Source: Apiotrichum sp. Y4204
Taxonomy: Eukaryota > Basidiomycota > Tremellomycetes > Trichosporonales > Trichosporonaceae
Reading direction: 5' to 3'
Length of the DNA stretch: 64,000 bases
Assembly: GCA_025531455.1 (NCBI GenBank)
Contig: JAMYHL010000087.1
Location: 88,459-152,458, forward strand
Position 1 is the first letter of the stretch. Each line of letters begins with the position of its first letter. Below the pieces are notes generated by a model. The model had not been told where the DNA came from. It made no database searches and saw only the letters and a list, made by a program, of their open reading frames with translations. Shown piece by piece: positions 43,908 through 55,066 of the stretch. The position numbers and the translations under genes are program-made.

Positions 43908-45693
43908 ATGTCCGTCCGTAACCCGTTTGCGCGCCCTGCGCCGGCGGACACATTCTCGCGTACCAGTCTCCTGCCGCGCGCGCGTCCGGAACTGATACCT
44001 GAGAGATCGGCACCAAAGGAATCGGAGCCGCTGGCGCCGACGCTGGTGGAATCGCCTTCCTCGCTATCACCAGCACCACAACCAGAGTCATTACCTGGAT
44101 CAGTACCGCCAACAGAACACGAACCCGCAGAACTTGCTCCCACAGAACCCGCACCTACAGTCCCAATCCCACCGACACCACCCGCCGCGGCCGAATCGCT
44201 CGTCGCGCCAACACCCAAGACGCCGCGGCGCGCCTGGCGCCTGCTCTGGCGCGGTGGCCTCGAGATCGGCCCCGAAGGCTGGCGTCTAGATGGTGCGTAG
44301 AACTGCGATCAGTACAGTACTGACTTTAGGCGTTACGTTCGTCGCGCACCTCCCGAACGGTGGGTTCGCATCCCCCGCTCCTGCTCCGGGGCCTGGCGCG
44401 CTTGCTCCACCAGCGGCGTTCGGCAGCGCGTTCGACAATGCCGGTGCGGACACGGACCTCTGCCTCTCGCTCGAGTCGATGCGTGGGCGCAAGTTCCTGC
44501 AGGTCCGCGGCGTCGTGTCCCTCACAGACGACGACATTGAGGTGGACGACAGCGGTGTGCAGATGTGAGCTGCGTTGAAGGTTCCAGCTAACAGCAGGTC
44601 GATCAGCGCACCGCTCCTCGCCGCGTTCTTTACCGGCATGCTGTGCCGCGCGCCGGATCTCAGTCCGCTCGGAAGGACGACGAGTGGCGTGCTTATCGGA
44701 CTTGGTGACGAGGTCAACGGTGCGTGCTTTTGCTATGTATCTGACGGCAGACTCGGCAATGATCGTGTACGGCCAGCGACAGGAGGGCAGCACGCTGCGT
44801 CTGTGTGTGGGCCGGCGGCGGGCTCAGCCGCCCGCCGAGAAGAAGATACGTCCCGGAGAGCCGCTTCCCCGTGGTGAGTTGCCAAATGATATGGTCCCAG
44901 CTCGTTCTAACAGCAGCACCTCTCTTCGCAGACAAGAGCGACAGGATTGAGAAGGCCGAGAAGAGCGCTGCGCGGCCGCTGGCACCGCCACGGCAGAGTC
45001 TCGGGCGCGCGGCGTCCGTGCCCGCCCTTCCTGGTCCGGCGCCGCGGCGCCTCAGCTCGACGCTTTTGCCCTTCCTCGAGCCTAGTGGCGCGGGACTCGG
45101 GAAACGCACGCGGACAGACGAGGACAACGAGCGCCGACGGAAGCGCGCGACAGAGGAACGGGAGCGGGAGAGGGAAAGGGAGAGGGAGAGGAGCGCGCGC
45201 CCACGCGAAAGGGAACGCAGCGCCATGTCGGAGGATATCTTCGGCACTCGCTCCGCGTCGGTGGCCTCGCGTGCGAGCTCGTCCCGTGGCTCGGTCGCTC
45301 ATGACAAGGACAAGGTGTCGCAACGGACGCAGGACAACAAAGCCGTACGTCTTGGCTTTGTACGGATTCAGAGCTGACAGAAGTGTATTCGAAAACAGAC
45401 GCTGCAGGCGCTTGAAGCGCGCGGGTGCGGCCGCGCCCACGCCGACTTTAAGGATGTGTTCGGGATGACCACCAAGGGCGTGTACTTTGCCTTCGTGGGT
45501 AAAAACATAATGACGGTGCTGACAGCAGCGACATGCGATGGAGCGCGCGCTCGATAAGCTGGCCGTGCGCGCGTGCGTCGATACCCACCTCGACATGTAC
45601 CTTCCCCCCACGCAGCATGACAGGCATGAGAGCGACGCGACGGAGACGTCGCCGCCGCCTCCGCGAATGATGTCTCCACCGCCGTCAAAGTGA
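43908..45693 (+). CDS. SLD7-like protein (Sld7 C-terminal domain), 512 aa, 7 exons
   Basis: Exons 43908-44292, 44330-44564, 44598-44719, 44751-44873, 44932-45344, 45399-45494 and 45529-45693 give 512 residues. About 110 Pro/Glu/Ser-rich residues are followed by a beta-rich part (WRLDGVTFVAHL, LCLSLESMRGRKFLQVRGV, MIVYGQRQEGSTLRL), then an Arg/Glu-rich linker with a strongly alternating ERERER stretch. The end, CGRAHADFKDVFGMTTKGVYFAFRHAMER split over two introns, resembles the C-terminal domain of Sld7 from memory of that family. In yeast, Sld7 pairs with Sld3 and helps load Cdc45 at replication origins. I hold the assignment as probable, not proven; the N-terminal half is not recognisable to me. 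Confidence 0.6.
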
Positions 45694-46325
45694 CGGCCTT
45701 TGTCCTTGTTTCACTACCAGCGATGTATCACTACGTTTACGCGCCGATGGGGCTCAGTGCGCCATGATGACAATTGGCACGCTTGCTCCAACTTGTTCCG
45801 GGATTGTCTGCTGTTTACGTCTGACGCATTTAACTGACGAGAACTCTGTTATCGAGATCATGACCGACGAGAGTCTCCGCTATCAACGTTATTGAATGAC
45901 CGTGAGTCTCGGTAGCATCGCTAGTCTCGTCCGCCTTCGCTCCGACTGCGGACGGACGCAGTCAAGGCGACGTTGTGCCGAGAAGACAGATGAACGACGG
46001 GCCCAGGGAGTACGTTACGGGATGCATGACATACGGACATAAACAGGCGGGGGGGCGCCACTCGCCCCGGGGCCACTCGCCAGAAGCGAGCTCGAGGCTC
46101 GGGTAAGAGACGGATTCAGTGTTGAGACATGAGAGGGAGGGCGTGAGCGAGACTCAGTACCAGAAGCCCAGAAACATTATATATACAACGATAGTGGTGG
46201 TACAGATTGGGAGACGACAGATAAGCCCCAGATGGAAGTGTCCGCCTGCGGACGATACTTTGAACGAGTAGCGTTGCAATGCAACGACAGAGATCAGACT
46301 CGTGGTGTGACGGAAACATGAATGC
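45694..46325. other. Convergent intergenic region
   Basis: The gap lies between two stop codons and contains no gene. A GGCCACTCGCC-type direct repeat occurs at about 46055-46082. Confidence 0.45.
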
Positions 46326-47483
46326 CTATCCCAGACCCCAGTTGCCAGGCCCGGTGCCCTCCGCCTCGCGCTGCGCATTCTGGGCGAGCAGCTTGGCGAG
46401 GCCAGACTTCTTCTTGCGCTTCTTGGCTGGCGGGAGCTGGCCGCCACTGGGAGGGATCGTGATCGGGGGCGACGTGCCGGCCGGAGCGGGCGGCGGAACG
46501 ACGGGCGGACGCGGGTACGTCGGGAGATCACCGGGAGATGTAGAGATGCGCTGAAGCGACGGGGTGGGGAAGACATGTACGACACGCCCCGGGAACCACT
46601 GAGCGGCGCTAGAGTCGGGGGTAGAAACGGAGGAAGGCGGCTCGGGAGTCGCAGACTCGGAAGTTGACACGGATGACAGCCCGGATGGGGTTGGAGGCAC
46701 GGAGATCCCAGACGTGTCGTGTGAGACTTCCACCGTCTGGGAGCGTGTGCGCGCAACGGTTCGCGCCGGGGGAAGGTCGATGGTCGTCCAAGTGCGGAGC
46801 GACGTGCTGAGGCCGCAATTGGCACACGTTGTGGGCTTGCGACGGCGATGGAGAGCGGACGGAGGCTTGCGAGCAGGAGCCAAAGACGGCGAGGAAGGCG
46901 TCGAAGGAACCGAGAGCGCACTAATGGTGCGCTGGAGTTCTGACTCGATGCGGACAAGCTGGGCTTCTATCTCGTCGATGTGGCCCGGCTTGACATCTCC
47001 GTCGACCATGCTCTTCGCTCCCGTGGTCGCACATGATTCCGTACCCTCCGCGCCGGTGTTTCCAGCACCGCCAGTACCCAGCTTCCGTTTCCGCTTATTG
47101 CGTTTGGGAGTGCGCGATCCTGAGCCGGATGATCCCCTCTCGGTTCGTGTCCATGAATCCGGGAGCGCTCCGCAGGCGCGGCACCACCAAGACCACATCG
47201 AGTTGGATACCGAGTATCCATGGAACGAATTCGGCAATTCAGGAAGGAGACGTAGACGGGCGGCAGCGAGGTAGTTGGCAACCGTTGGACTCGGGAGGAT
47301 GGATGGATCCACTGCCGGGGGAAGGATGTCGAACGAGAAGAGGGGCATCGCCGGGTAAGACAGGGGCTCGGGCGTGGCCGTCCCGGACGACAGCGGAAGC
47401 GGGGAAGACGCCGTGCTGGAGTTGATGGGGTTGTCCAGCGAAGTCCCACTGCCCGGTGGCGCCGGCTGCATGCTCACCATCAT
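46326..47483 (-). CDS. SNM1/RPR2-like zinc-ribbon protein (RNase MRP/P subunit type), 385 aa, single exon
   Basis: An uninterrupted 385-residue frame contains a hydrophobic/helical part SPTVANYLAAARLRLLPEL, a first zinc knuckle WWCRACGAL (about residue 104) and a second TTCANCGLSTSLRT (about residue 232), then a Ser/Pro-rich stretch and a basic C-terminal helix KKRKKKSGLAKLLAQNAQRE. Two CxxC knuckles plus a lysine-rich helical tail is the pattern of Rpr2/Snm1/Rpp21 proteins, which bind the RNA of RNase P or MRP. The separation of the two knuckles by over 120 residues is much larger than in the compact family members. Start chosen at the MMVSMQ doublet because the upstream in-frame sequence looks like leader. 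Family assignment is an inference from architecture. Confidence 0.6.
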   Translation of the reverse strand: MMVSMQPAPPGSGTSLDNPINSSTASSPLPLSSGTATPEPLSYPAMPLFSFDILPPAVDPSILPSPTVANYLAAARLRLLPELPNSFHGYSVSNSMWSWWCRACGALPDSWTRTERGSSGSGSRTPKRNKRKRKLGTGGAGNTGAEGTESCATTGAKSMVDGDVKPGHIDEIEAQLVRIESELQRTISALSVPSTPSSPSLAPARKPPSALHRRRKPTTCANCGLSTSLRTWTTIDLPPARTVARTRSQTVEVSHDTSGISVPPTPSGLSSVSTSESATPEPPSSVSTPDSSAAQWFPGRVVHVFPTPSLQRISTSPGDLPTYPRPPVVPPPAPAGTSPPITIPPSGGQLPPAKKRKKKSGLAKLLAQNAQREAEGTGPGNWGLG

Positions 47484-48251
47484 GATGGATGGTGGCGGAC
47501 GATGACGGAGATGTGCGAGAGTGTGTGATCGGCCGAGGTGAGGCGTGTGTGGAAGTGTGATGTGAGATGTGGAGTGTAAGGGATGTTGGATGATTGAAAA
47601 CGGTGGGAATAGGAAGGAAAGACAAAAGTAAAGAAGGGGGATGGGGAGGAAGACAAGAACGGCGATGAGCTGAGGTGGATGGATGGCAATGGAGGTCCGT
47701 GCGGCGTGCCACAGCTGTGCCCAGATCGAGATCACCCCATCATCTTTGGTGGCAAATGTCCACCCAACGTTGGTCAGCCCCAGACTGACTTTTTTTTAAT
47801 TATGGTTATCAGGGAGGATATATTAAAGGCAATGAGAGCGCTGGGGCCCCTTGGAATAACCAGCACGCGATATCCATGCTGGCAAGACGCGGAGATAAAC
47901 GGATGACCGAGGCTGGGCGCGAGGCCACCGCCTTTGTCCCAAGCTGTGTTATGGCAGTGCGGTGGTGGCCAAAAGTCGTGTTTTGACACGTCCGCTGTGG
48001 TGGTGGAATTCTGAAACAGCCAGCTGGACAAAAGTCAGGAAGTGTAATCGGGCGGCGTGGTAATCTGGGTCTGAGAAATCAACATTGATTGTATCGATCT
48101 CTCTTTCCACTTCCTCTTCCTCACTCTATCCATATCACGAACGACTACGACATAGACCGAATCGACAGCGACGACCCCGAACACAATAACCGCCGAGATT
48201 GCATACACGACTCTCCTCCTACCCCTCTCACGTACATAAACAACACCCAAT
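47484..48251. other. Divergent promoter region between the SNM1-like and SFT2 genes
   Basis: No gene is seen in these 768 bp. It contains CT- and CAC-rich leaders on both sides. Confidence 0.45.
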
Positions 48252-49190
48252 ATGCTGGCCGGATGGAAGAGTGCGTCTCAAGCTCGCACGAGTTACTGTG
48301 GCCTATGCTGACACGCAGACCTCGACATGAGCTCGTCGCCTGACGATATGATGTTTGGCGGCGTGAGTGACAGCTGAAACAGGAGCTCTGAGCTCTGTGC
48401 TGACCGACGCAGGAAAAGTCGGCGTGGCCGATTCAGCTCACGAGGATGCAGCGTCTCATCGGCTTCATTGGATGTGAGTGGAAGCTGACGGGGAGCGACC
48501 GTCTTCAGTTGCGGAGACGTCCCAGTCCTGTCGTTGAAGGGGCTTTGTCTGTTAGGTGTGGTCCACAGACTCGATCCATTCTTCAAGCACGAGTACTGCG
48601 CAGCCGACTGCGCCTTTGCTCTCCAATTGCGAAGGGAGGTGCGCTAACGCCAAAGGCTACGTCGCCGGCTTTATCGTGTCGATCATCGGTATCGTTTTCC
48701 TGTTCACAGGCGAGGCGGGGATCTTTGCGGGTATGTATTTGGGCAGTGAAGACAATGCAGGTGGGGTACTGTATGCTGACGTGCAGCTCTGTTTGCTCTC
48801 GGCCTGGTTATCAGCTTGCTTTCGACGGGCTTCCTCTTGTGAGTTTCCAGAGCGCGTGTAAATGCGGTTTTTGCGGCTCGAAATCCCATCATTCTTATCC
48901 GCTAACACGCGCAGGGGCTTTGGACGACAGGCCAAGCTGATGTTCAAGAAGGTCCGCATCGTCGCCACGATAGTGATGTTTGTCGCGATCATCTTGACAT
49001 TCGTAACCGCGTTCACGCTGAACGACCTGGAATTTATTGCATTGATTTTTGCCTTCATTGCATACCTCTCTATGCTGTGGTACACGCTCTCGTACATTCC
49101 GTACGCGCGCACCGTAAGTCGCAAATTGAATGCTACAGTTACATGCTAACGCCTCAGTTTGTCAAAAACATCTTCTCCAAGGCTATGTAG
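48252..49190 (+). CDS. SFT2: SFT2 vesicle-transport membrane protein, 160 aa, 7 exons
   Basis: Exons 48252-48270, 48319-48362, 48413-48473, 48656-48730, 48787-48838, 48915-49113 and 49158-49190 give 160 residues, the size of the family. Four hydrophobic helices are present: YVAGFIVSIIGIVFLFTG, IFAALFALGLVISLLSTGFL, VRIVATIVMFVAIILTFVTA and FIALIFAFIAYLSMLWYTL. The motifs LTRMQRLIGF, STGFLLGFGRQAKLMFKKVRIVATI and WYTLSYIPYAR are diagnostic of SFT2/SFT2D proteins, which act in retrograde endosome-to-Golgi and intra-Golgi fusion. The first exon has only 19 bases. The third intron is 182 nt and ends in AAG after GCTAAC, unlike the short CAG/TAG introns around it; the phase fits only with this acceptor. 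Confidence 0.92.
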
Positions 49191-49331
49191 GCCAAGGTGC
49201 GCGCGACTCGGCGGCCCGTCTCATGTATGTTATGTACTACAATGCACCAGTCATTTGCAATGCGCTCGCTGATGAGCATGGTGAAAACTGCTGGTTACTG
49301 CTCTCTTCATCTGCCCGACGACTAGACCTCC

Positions 49332-50783
49332 TCACTTGCCCTTGTCCCACTCCCGCACGCCTCCCTTACGCGTGTACTCCATCTCCATCAGCGTCTTCGT
49401 GTCGGCACTTGCAGAAGACACAGTCGGTACAGACGGCACAATAGGCCGGCTGAGCACTCGATCGCGCTTCTCCGGCTCGGGGGACGAGGACAGCGTCGGG
49501 GAATTCCGCCTACGCTGCAAACGTCAGCTGTGGGTCCACAGAACTCGGCTCACCTTCTTGCCGCGGTCCTTCAAGATCGACAACATGCTATCCCATCCCA
49601 CATCAGTCACGACGCCGGTCTTGGGCACCTCGCCGACGTCCAGTCGCGGGTCGTAGCCCTTGTGGAAGTACTTGTCCATGCGCGAGATACGGTCTGGTGG
49701 GGAGGGCGGCGGCGGCGGCGAGTCTGGTGGCGGCGGTGGTGGTGAGCGCGAGCGAGAGGGAGAGCGGGAGTCGCGGCGCTTGTCCCGGTGGTCGTGTCTC
49801 CGCCGATTCCGCTCCGTCTCCCGGTCCTTGTCGCGCGGCTCCCGGCTGCGCTCGCGGCTCCGATCCCGCCGTTTCCGGTCGGGTTCGTGGTCGCGTTCGT
49901 CCTCGTCCTCTGAGCGAACACGCCGCTTACTCCGCCGGCTGTCCTCGCGGTCGCGGTCCTTCCGCCGCTCGTCATCCAAGTCGTGTCTGCGCCGGCGCTT
50001 ATCGTCACTCTCGCGATGTCGGCTACGCTTGCGATCGTCGTCCTCGGAGTCGTACCTCCTGCGCCTATCGTCCTCGGAATCGTATCGCCTGCGCCTGTCG
50101 TCCTCGGAATCGTATCTCCTACGCCGGTCGTCCTCCGAATCATACTTCCTGCGCCTGTCGCCCTCGTCCCGCCGATCGCGGCGCCGGTCGCGTGCGCGGT
50201 CGTCGACGGACCGCTCAGTACTGGGACTCCGGCTCCGGCGGTCGCGCCGATCTTCTCGGGTCAGATCACTCCCCCAGCCTGAGGTTCCCCTCTCTCTCTC
50301 CCTTTCCCTCTTCCTCTCTCTCCTATCTCTCGCCGGCGTCCGCCGCGAGTCCCGTCCCATGCTTGCCAACGCGCCACCGAACAGCCTGCTCGCCCCGCTG
50401 CTTGCGCCGCGCCGCGACGACTCGGCGCGCACGTCCCGCGCATCGCTCGCCGCCTGCGCCTGCTGCCGGAGGAGCGCCTGGTTGTGCCCGTCAACTGTAC
50501 GTATCACCGAGGCGAGAAACCGTTTATTCGGTTTCGGCAGTGACGGATCAGGTCTGGCGTAAGCGATATACACATCCATGGAGTTGGGATACACTCACGA
50601 GTCCCGGCCTCCACCCGAGTTGAGGTACGCGCCGAGTCCGAGCTCGGCCCATTTGGCGTCGTTCGCCTTGGCCTCGGATGCGAGGAGGCGCGCGACGTGC
50701 GCGTCGAGGTCCGTGTCGGATATGTCCTGCGGGACGGAGGCGGCGGCCCGCACCAGCTTGTTGACGACGCTGTTGAGAGACAT
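49332..50783 (-). CDS. Arg/Asp/Ser-rich nuclear protein with decapeptide repeats, 455 aa, 3 exons
   Basis: Exons 50783-50599, 50553-49554 and 49514-49332 give 455 residues. A helical N-terminal domain (SLNSVVNKLVRAAASVPQDI, DLDAHVARLLASEAKA, NKRFLASVIRTVDGHNQALL) precedes a long Arg/Asp/Ser/Glu-rich stretch with four consecutive decapeptides of the type YDSEDDRRRR. The C-terminal part is more conserved-looking: DKYFHKGYDPRLDVGEVPK, VGWDSMLSILKDRG, and a terminal TRKGGVREWDKGK. The REWDxGK ending recalls the motif of CCDC174/DUF4078 proteins, but the rest differs. RS/RD composition suggests a nuclear RNA-processing role; this is inference. I cannot name the family with confidence. Confidence 0.75.
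50041..50160 (-). repeat. Four tandem 30-bp units within the RD-rich gene
   Basis: Units begin at 50041, 50071, 50101 and 50131 with no indels and encode the decapeptide repeat. Third-position differences between copies show that the array is not completely fresh. Confidence 0.8.
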
Positions 50784-51335
50784 GCCGCCTGCGTGCGTGG
50801 GGTGGGGTGTGGATGGGGAGAGCACCACTTGATGCAGCGAAGGATATGTCGAAAACAACGCTTCGCGATATCGAAGGTGGCGAGGGCCTGGATGGCAACC
50901 TCCAAGCGAGATCTGGATCCTGGCCCTGGATCCTGGCCATCCTGGGAGATCCAGATGGATGACGCCAGTGCAAAAATGGACCCAAAATTCAGTCAATAAC
51001 GGCCCATTATGTAAGATCACGTGCTTTTTTATTGTCAGTGCGCGCTCCGCCAGCGTGCAAAAGAAGTTGTGACATGGTCGACGCGTTCCACTCTGTATTC
51101 TGTGCTTGTCGTCGTCGAAGGTGTTCTCCAACATTCGACTGGTGCTCATCGACCATCGACCTCCTCTACAATCCCTCTCTCTTCCCCTCTCTCCCTCTCT
51201 CAACACATTCTCTACTTAAACTTTCAACACTAATACACCAAAAGGAGCGTTCCGACAGCATTTCCTTAATCGACGCAGCACTTTCTGCGAAACGCACCCA
51301 CACGACGACCGTCACCCCCGACACGTCAACAAAAT
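50784..51335. other. Divergent promoter region between the RD-rich gene and CCT6
   Basis: Two opposed start codons lie 552 bp apart. A CT-rich leader (51165-51220) precedes CCT6. No gene is seen. Confidence 0.45.
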
Positions 51336-53356
51336 ATGTCCAGCCTCGAGCTCATTAACCCCCGCGCCGAGAGCGTGCGCCGCACCCAGGCCCTGCAGGT
51401 CAACACTGTATGTTATTTCTCGTTGGCCGTCTCTATGACATATACTGACTGGACAGGCCGGTGCCGTTGGTCTTGCCGGCGTCGTCAAGAGCAACCTCGG
51501 TAAGCTTGACTGACAAGTTTGCATTCTGACCCCAAGGCCCCCGCGGTACGATCAAGATGCTTGTCGACGGCTCTGGACAGATCAAGATGACCAAGGTGGG
51601 AGATTGCTATCGGCTAGGTGCTAACATTTGCAGGACGGCAAGATTCTCCTTTCCGAGATGCAGATCCAGGTACTGCTCGTTGATGCGCACTTGTGCTGAC
51701 TTATAGAACCCCACCGCCGCGATGATTGCGCGCACGGCCGTCGCCCAGGACGAGCAGGTTGGTGACGGCACCACCTCGGTCGTTCTCCTTGTCGGTGAAC
51801 TCCTCAAGCAGGCCGACCGTTACATCTCGGAGGGCGTCCACCCCCGCGTCATTGGCGAGGGCTTCGACCTCGCGAAGAAGGAGGCGCTGGCGGTGCGTTC
51901 GTTTGCTGACTTCGAGTTATTCTGCTGATCTGACCATTACAGTTCCTTGACTCGTTTAAGCAGTTCCCCACTCTTGACCGCGCCAACCTGATCCAGGTCG
52001 CCCTCACTTCGCTCTCCACCAAGCTCCACGCCAAGCTTGCTCAGAAGCTTGCCGCCGATGTCACCGACGCCGTCCTCGCCATCCAGCCCCCCGCGCCGCC
52101 GGCCGATGCCACCGGCTCTGCTGCCCGCCGCGAGCCCATTGACCTGCACATGATCGAGATCATGAAGATGCAGCACCGCACCGACACCGACACCCAGCTC
52201 ATCCGCGGTCTTGTCATGGACCACGGTGCTCGTCATCCCGACATGCCCAAGCGTGTCGAGAACGCCTACATCCTTACCCTCAACGTCTCGCTCGAGTACG
52301 AGAAGACCGAGGTCAACTCGGGCTTCTTCTACTCGTCTGCAGAGCAGCGTGAGAAGCTCGTCGAGTCGGAGCGTCGCTTCCTCGACGACAAGCTCAGGAA
52401 GATTGTCGAGTTTAAGAACGCCGTTTGCGATGTCGCCGTTGGCTCCGATGAGAAGCCGAAGAACTTTGTTATCATCAACCAGAAGGGTATAGACCCCATG
52501 TCTCTTGACGTTCTCGCCAAGAACAACATTTTCGCTCTCCGTCGCGCCAAGCGCAGGAACATGGAGCGTTTGCAGCTCGCATGTGGTGGTGTTGCCCAGA
52601 ACTCGGTCGACGACCTCTCCCCGGAGGTTCTCGGCTGGGCCGGTCTTGTCTACGAGCACACGCTCGGAGAGGAGAAGTACACCTTTGTTGAGGACGTCAA
52701 GGAGCCCAAGAGTGTCACCATGCTCATCAAGGGTGAGCACTAAAATGGAAGATTACGCTGACTTTAGGTCCCAACGCCCACACCATGCAGCAGATCCAGG
52801 ACGCGCTCCGTGACGGCTTCCGTGCAGTTAAGAACGCGATTGAGGACAACTGCCTGATCCCTGGCGGTGGTGCATTCGAGATTGCATGCTCCGCCCACCT
52901 TCAGACTGCGCTTAAGGCCAAGGCCAAGGGACGCACCAAGCTCGGTGTTCTGGCGTTCGCCGAGGCGCTCCTTATTATTCCCAAGACCCTTGCGGCTAAC
53001 GGTGGTTTCGATGTCCAGGACGCCATTGTGGGCCTGCAGCAGGAGGCGGAGGAGACGGACGACCCTGTCGGTCTCGACCTCCGCTCCGGCGAGCCCATGA
53101 ACCCCATCACTGAGGGCGTCTGGGACAACTACCGGGTGAAGCGACAGATGCTCCACTCTTGGTGAGTTCAGAGAGAGTACCGAATGATTATCCGCTAACG
53201 CTCCAGCTCGGTTATTGCCGTCAACCTCCTTAGCACCGACGAGATCCTTCGCGCTGGCCGGTCATCGTGAGTGTGGTGTGGAAAGCACAGCTGTCTTTTG
53301 CGCGAAATAGAGCTGACACAATATCCAGGCTGAAGCCCGATGCCCAGGGCAACTAG
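51336..53356 (+). CDS. CCT6: CCT6, zeta subunit of the TRiC/CCT chaperonin, 555 aa, 9 exons
   Basis: Exons 51336-51407, 51457-51499, 51537-51595, 51634-51669, 51707-51892, 51943-52732, 52768-53161, 53207-53266 and 53329-53356 give 555 residues, the normal chaperonin subunit length. The ATP-binding signature GDGTTS lies in [35 protein letters not shown] and [13 protein letters not shown] [12 protein letters not shown] are group II chaperonin signatures. The start [16 protein letters not shown] and [19 protein letters not shown] are characteristic of the zeta subunit. The complex folds actin, tubulin and WD-repeat proteins in the cytosol. The introns cluster at the 5' end. The second intron ends in AAG, not CAG or TAG, as needed to keep NLGPRG in frame. 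Confidence 0.97.
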
Positions 53357-55066
53357 ATGGTCTGAATCCGAGGTTATTATGATGGCTTTCGATAGAGATA
53401 ACGGATGTCGAGCGTTAGGGGTTGCATTACCGTACGGGGAGATGTATCTGCATTCAAGAGCAAGCACACCAGCGCCAGTCCAGTACAAGCGTGCGCTCTC
53501 CGCCAAGATCCTTTTGATAGCAACGTGACCGGCGGACTAAAATTCCGTCCATATCGGGATCGGCGAGCGGGGCGGTCGCCGATTCGTCTGCGCCAGCCAG
53601 ATGCCGACGGCGACAAGCGCTCGAGACTGAATGCTATTGAACATGTGATCCGGCTGTTGATGCGAATACAAATTGTGCTCTGTGACTTGCCGTAAGGGTG
53701 CAAAAAAGTGGGAGGACCCACTCAGGAGCACGGGAGCCACCAGGAGAGTGTAATGCAGCTGAGTGTAATGACGACTGTTACTGGGGATGACGCCTCGGAG
53801 CGCCCGAGCGAGACACACATCGTCACTGGGCTCTGCTCTGCTTGTACCTATTTTGCCAGGACTATCTAAATCCGACGACCGAGATATGTGCCGCGAGACG
53901 TCTTCTGTCTCCTGGTGGATCTCCCCGCTCCCAGAGGCAACGAGCTCGTTACCATTCACCCACAGCCCACCATCTCAATATCAGCATCATCCATCTCTTG
54001 CCAATCCCAATCCCCATCTCGTTCTAGCATCTTGCATCGAGTCTCTTGTCTCGTGACCTCCAATAATCCAGACCGTCTCCTTTCGACGACACCAGGCCCG
54101 TTGCGCACACCTCCACCCTCATAGCGCCCACCTGGGACCACCACCCGCAACTGAAATTTCGTCACTAGTCGCCAAGCGAGTCCGCGAGCCCGCGAGCCAC
54201 GCCGCAGCCGGACAGCAACATCCAGCAGCCTAGGTAAAACGTCTACCTGCCCGCTGCACGTGCCGTTGAGATCGACCTCTCGGTGGGCTATTATATTGTT
54301 GCAATCAATCTTCGCGATCCTCGATCCTCAAACGACGAGCAGCGAGCGAGACGGTTGACCCACTCATCTTTTAACTGTTTGTGGGTGCGTGCTCTGATTG
54401 TCCTTTGTGACTCGCCACCGTTCACTGGATCACTGGACAAACCCCGTTTGTGTGGAGGATATAGGATCGCAGAATCGGATCGGCGATCATCCAACATCGT
54501 TCCATCCATCTCCTACCACCAATATTTCGGGCGGCAAACTATCCTCCCCATCACACCCATCTCACCTATCTCCCCTATCACATCACAGTCCATCCTCACC
54601 AGCAAGGCTTGCATCACCATCGTGCTCCTCAGACACAATCCCCTCTTGTGATCCGTGTCGCGCGTGATATTTTCCGACTGCGATTTCTTGTGTCTTACAC
54701 CACTTTTTTGCTGGTCATCAATTGCCGCCCATCGCCGCCCATTATCCTCCGGCCCCGCCCCGATCCGCATCCCCGTGATTTGCCTTCTACTAGCGAAAGC
54801 ATCGCGCATTGCCCATTCCATCGCTTTCATAGCACTCGCAGCCGCGGATATCACAGCGCTTCACACGCATTCCCGCCTAGCCCTCACCCCAAGAAGACCC
54901 TTCAGTTTGGAAGCCTGGCCATCGGACACTGGTCAATCCTCCCTGATCCTTGATTCTTGAGACTGAGCCTTGCGTCCTCGGCGTCTGGCCACATCGTTGC
55001 TTCGACATTCCTCGCGCCCTCTCTCTTATAAGTCAACCCCGCGCCCACTCTCCGTGCCCGAGCATC
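53357..55066. other. Intergenic region, 1.7 kb, before the NAD kinase gene
   Basis: No gene is supported. Short GATC-rich patches occur at 54317-54330 and 54425-54490. CTTATAAG (55025-55032) lies 35 nt before the start at 55067 and is TATA-like. Confidence 0.45.
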
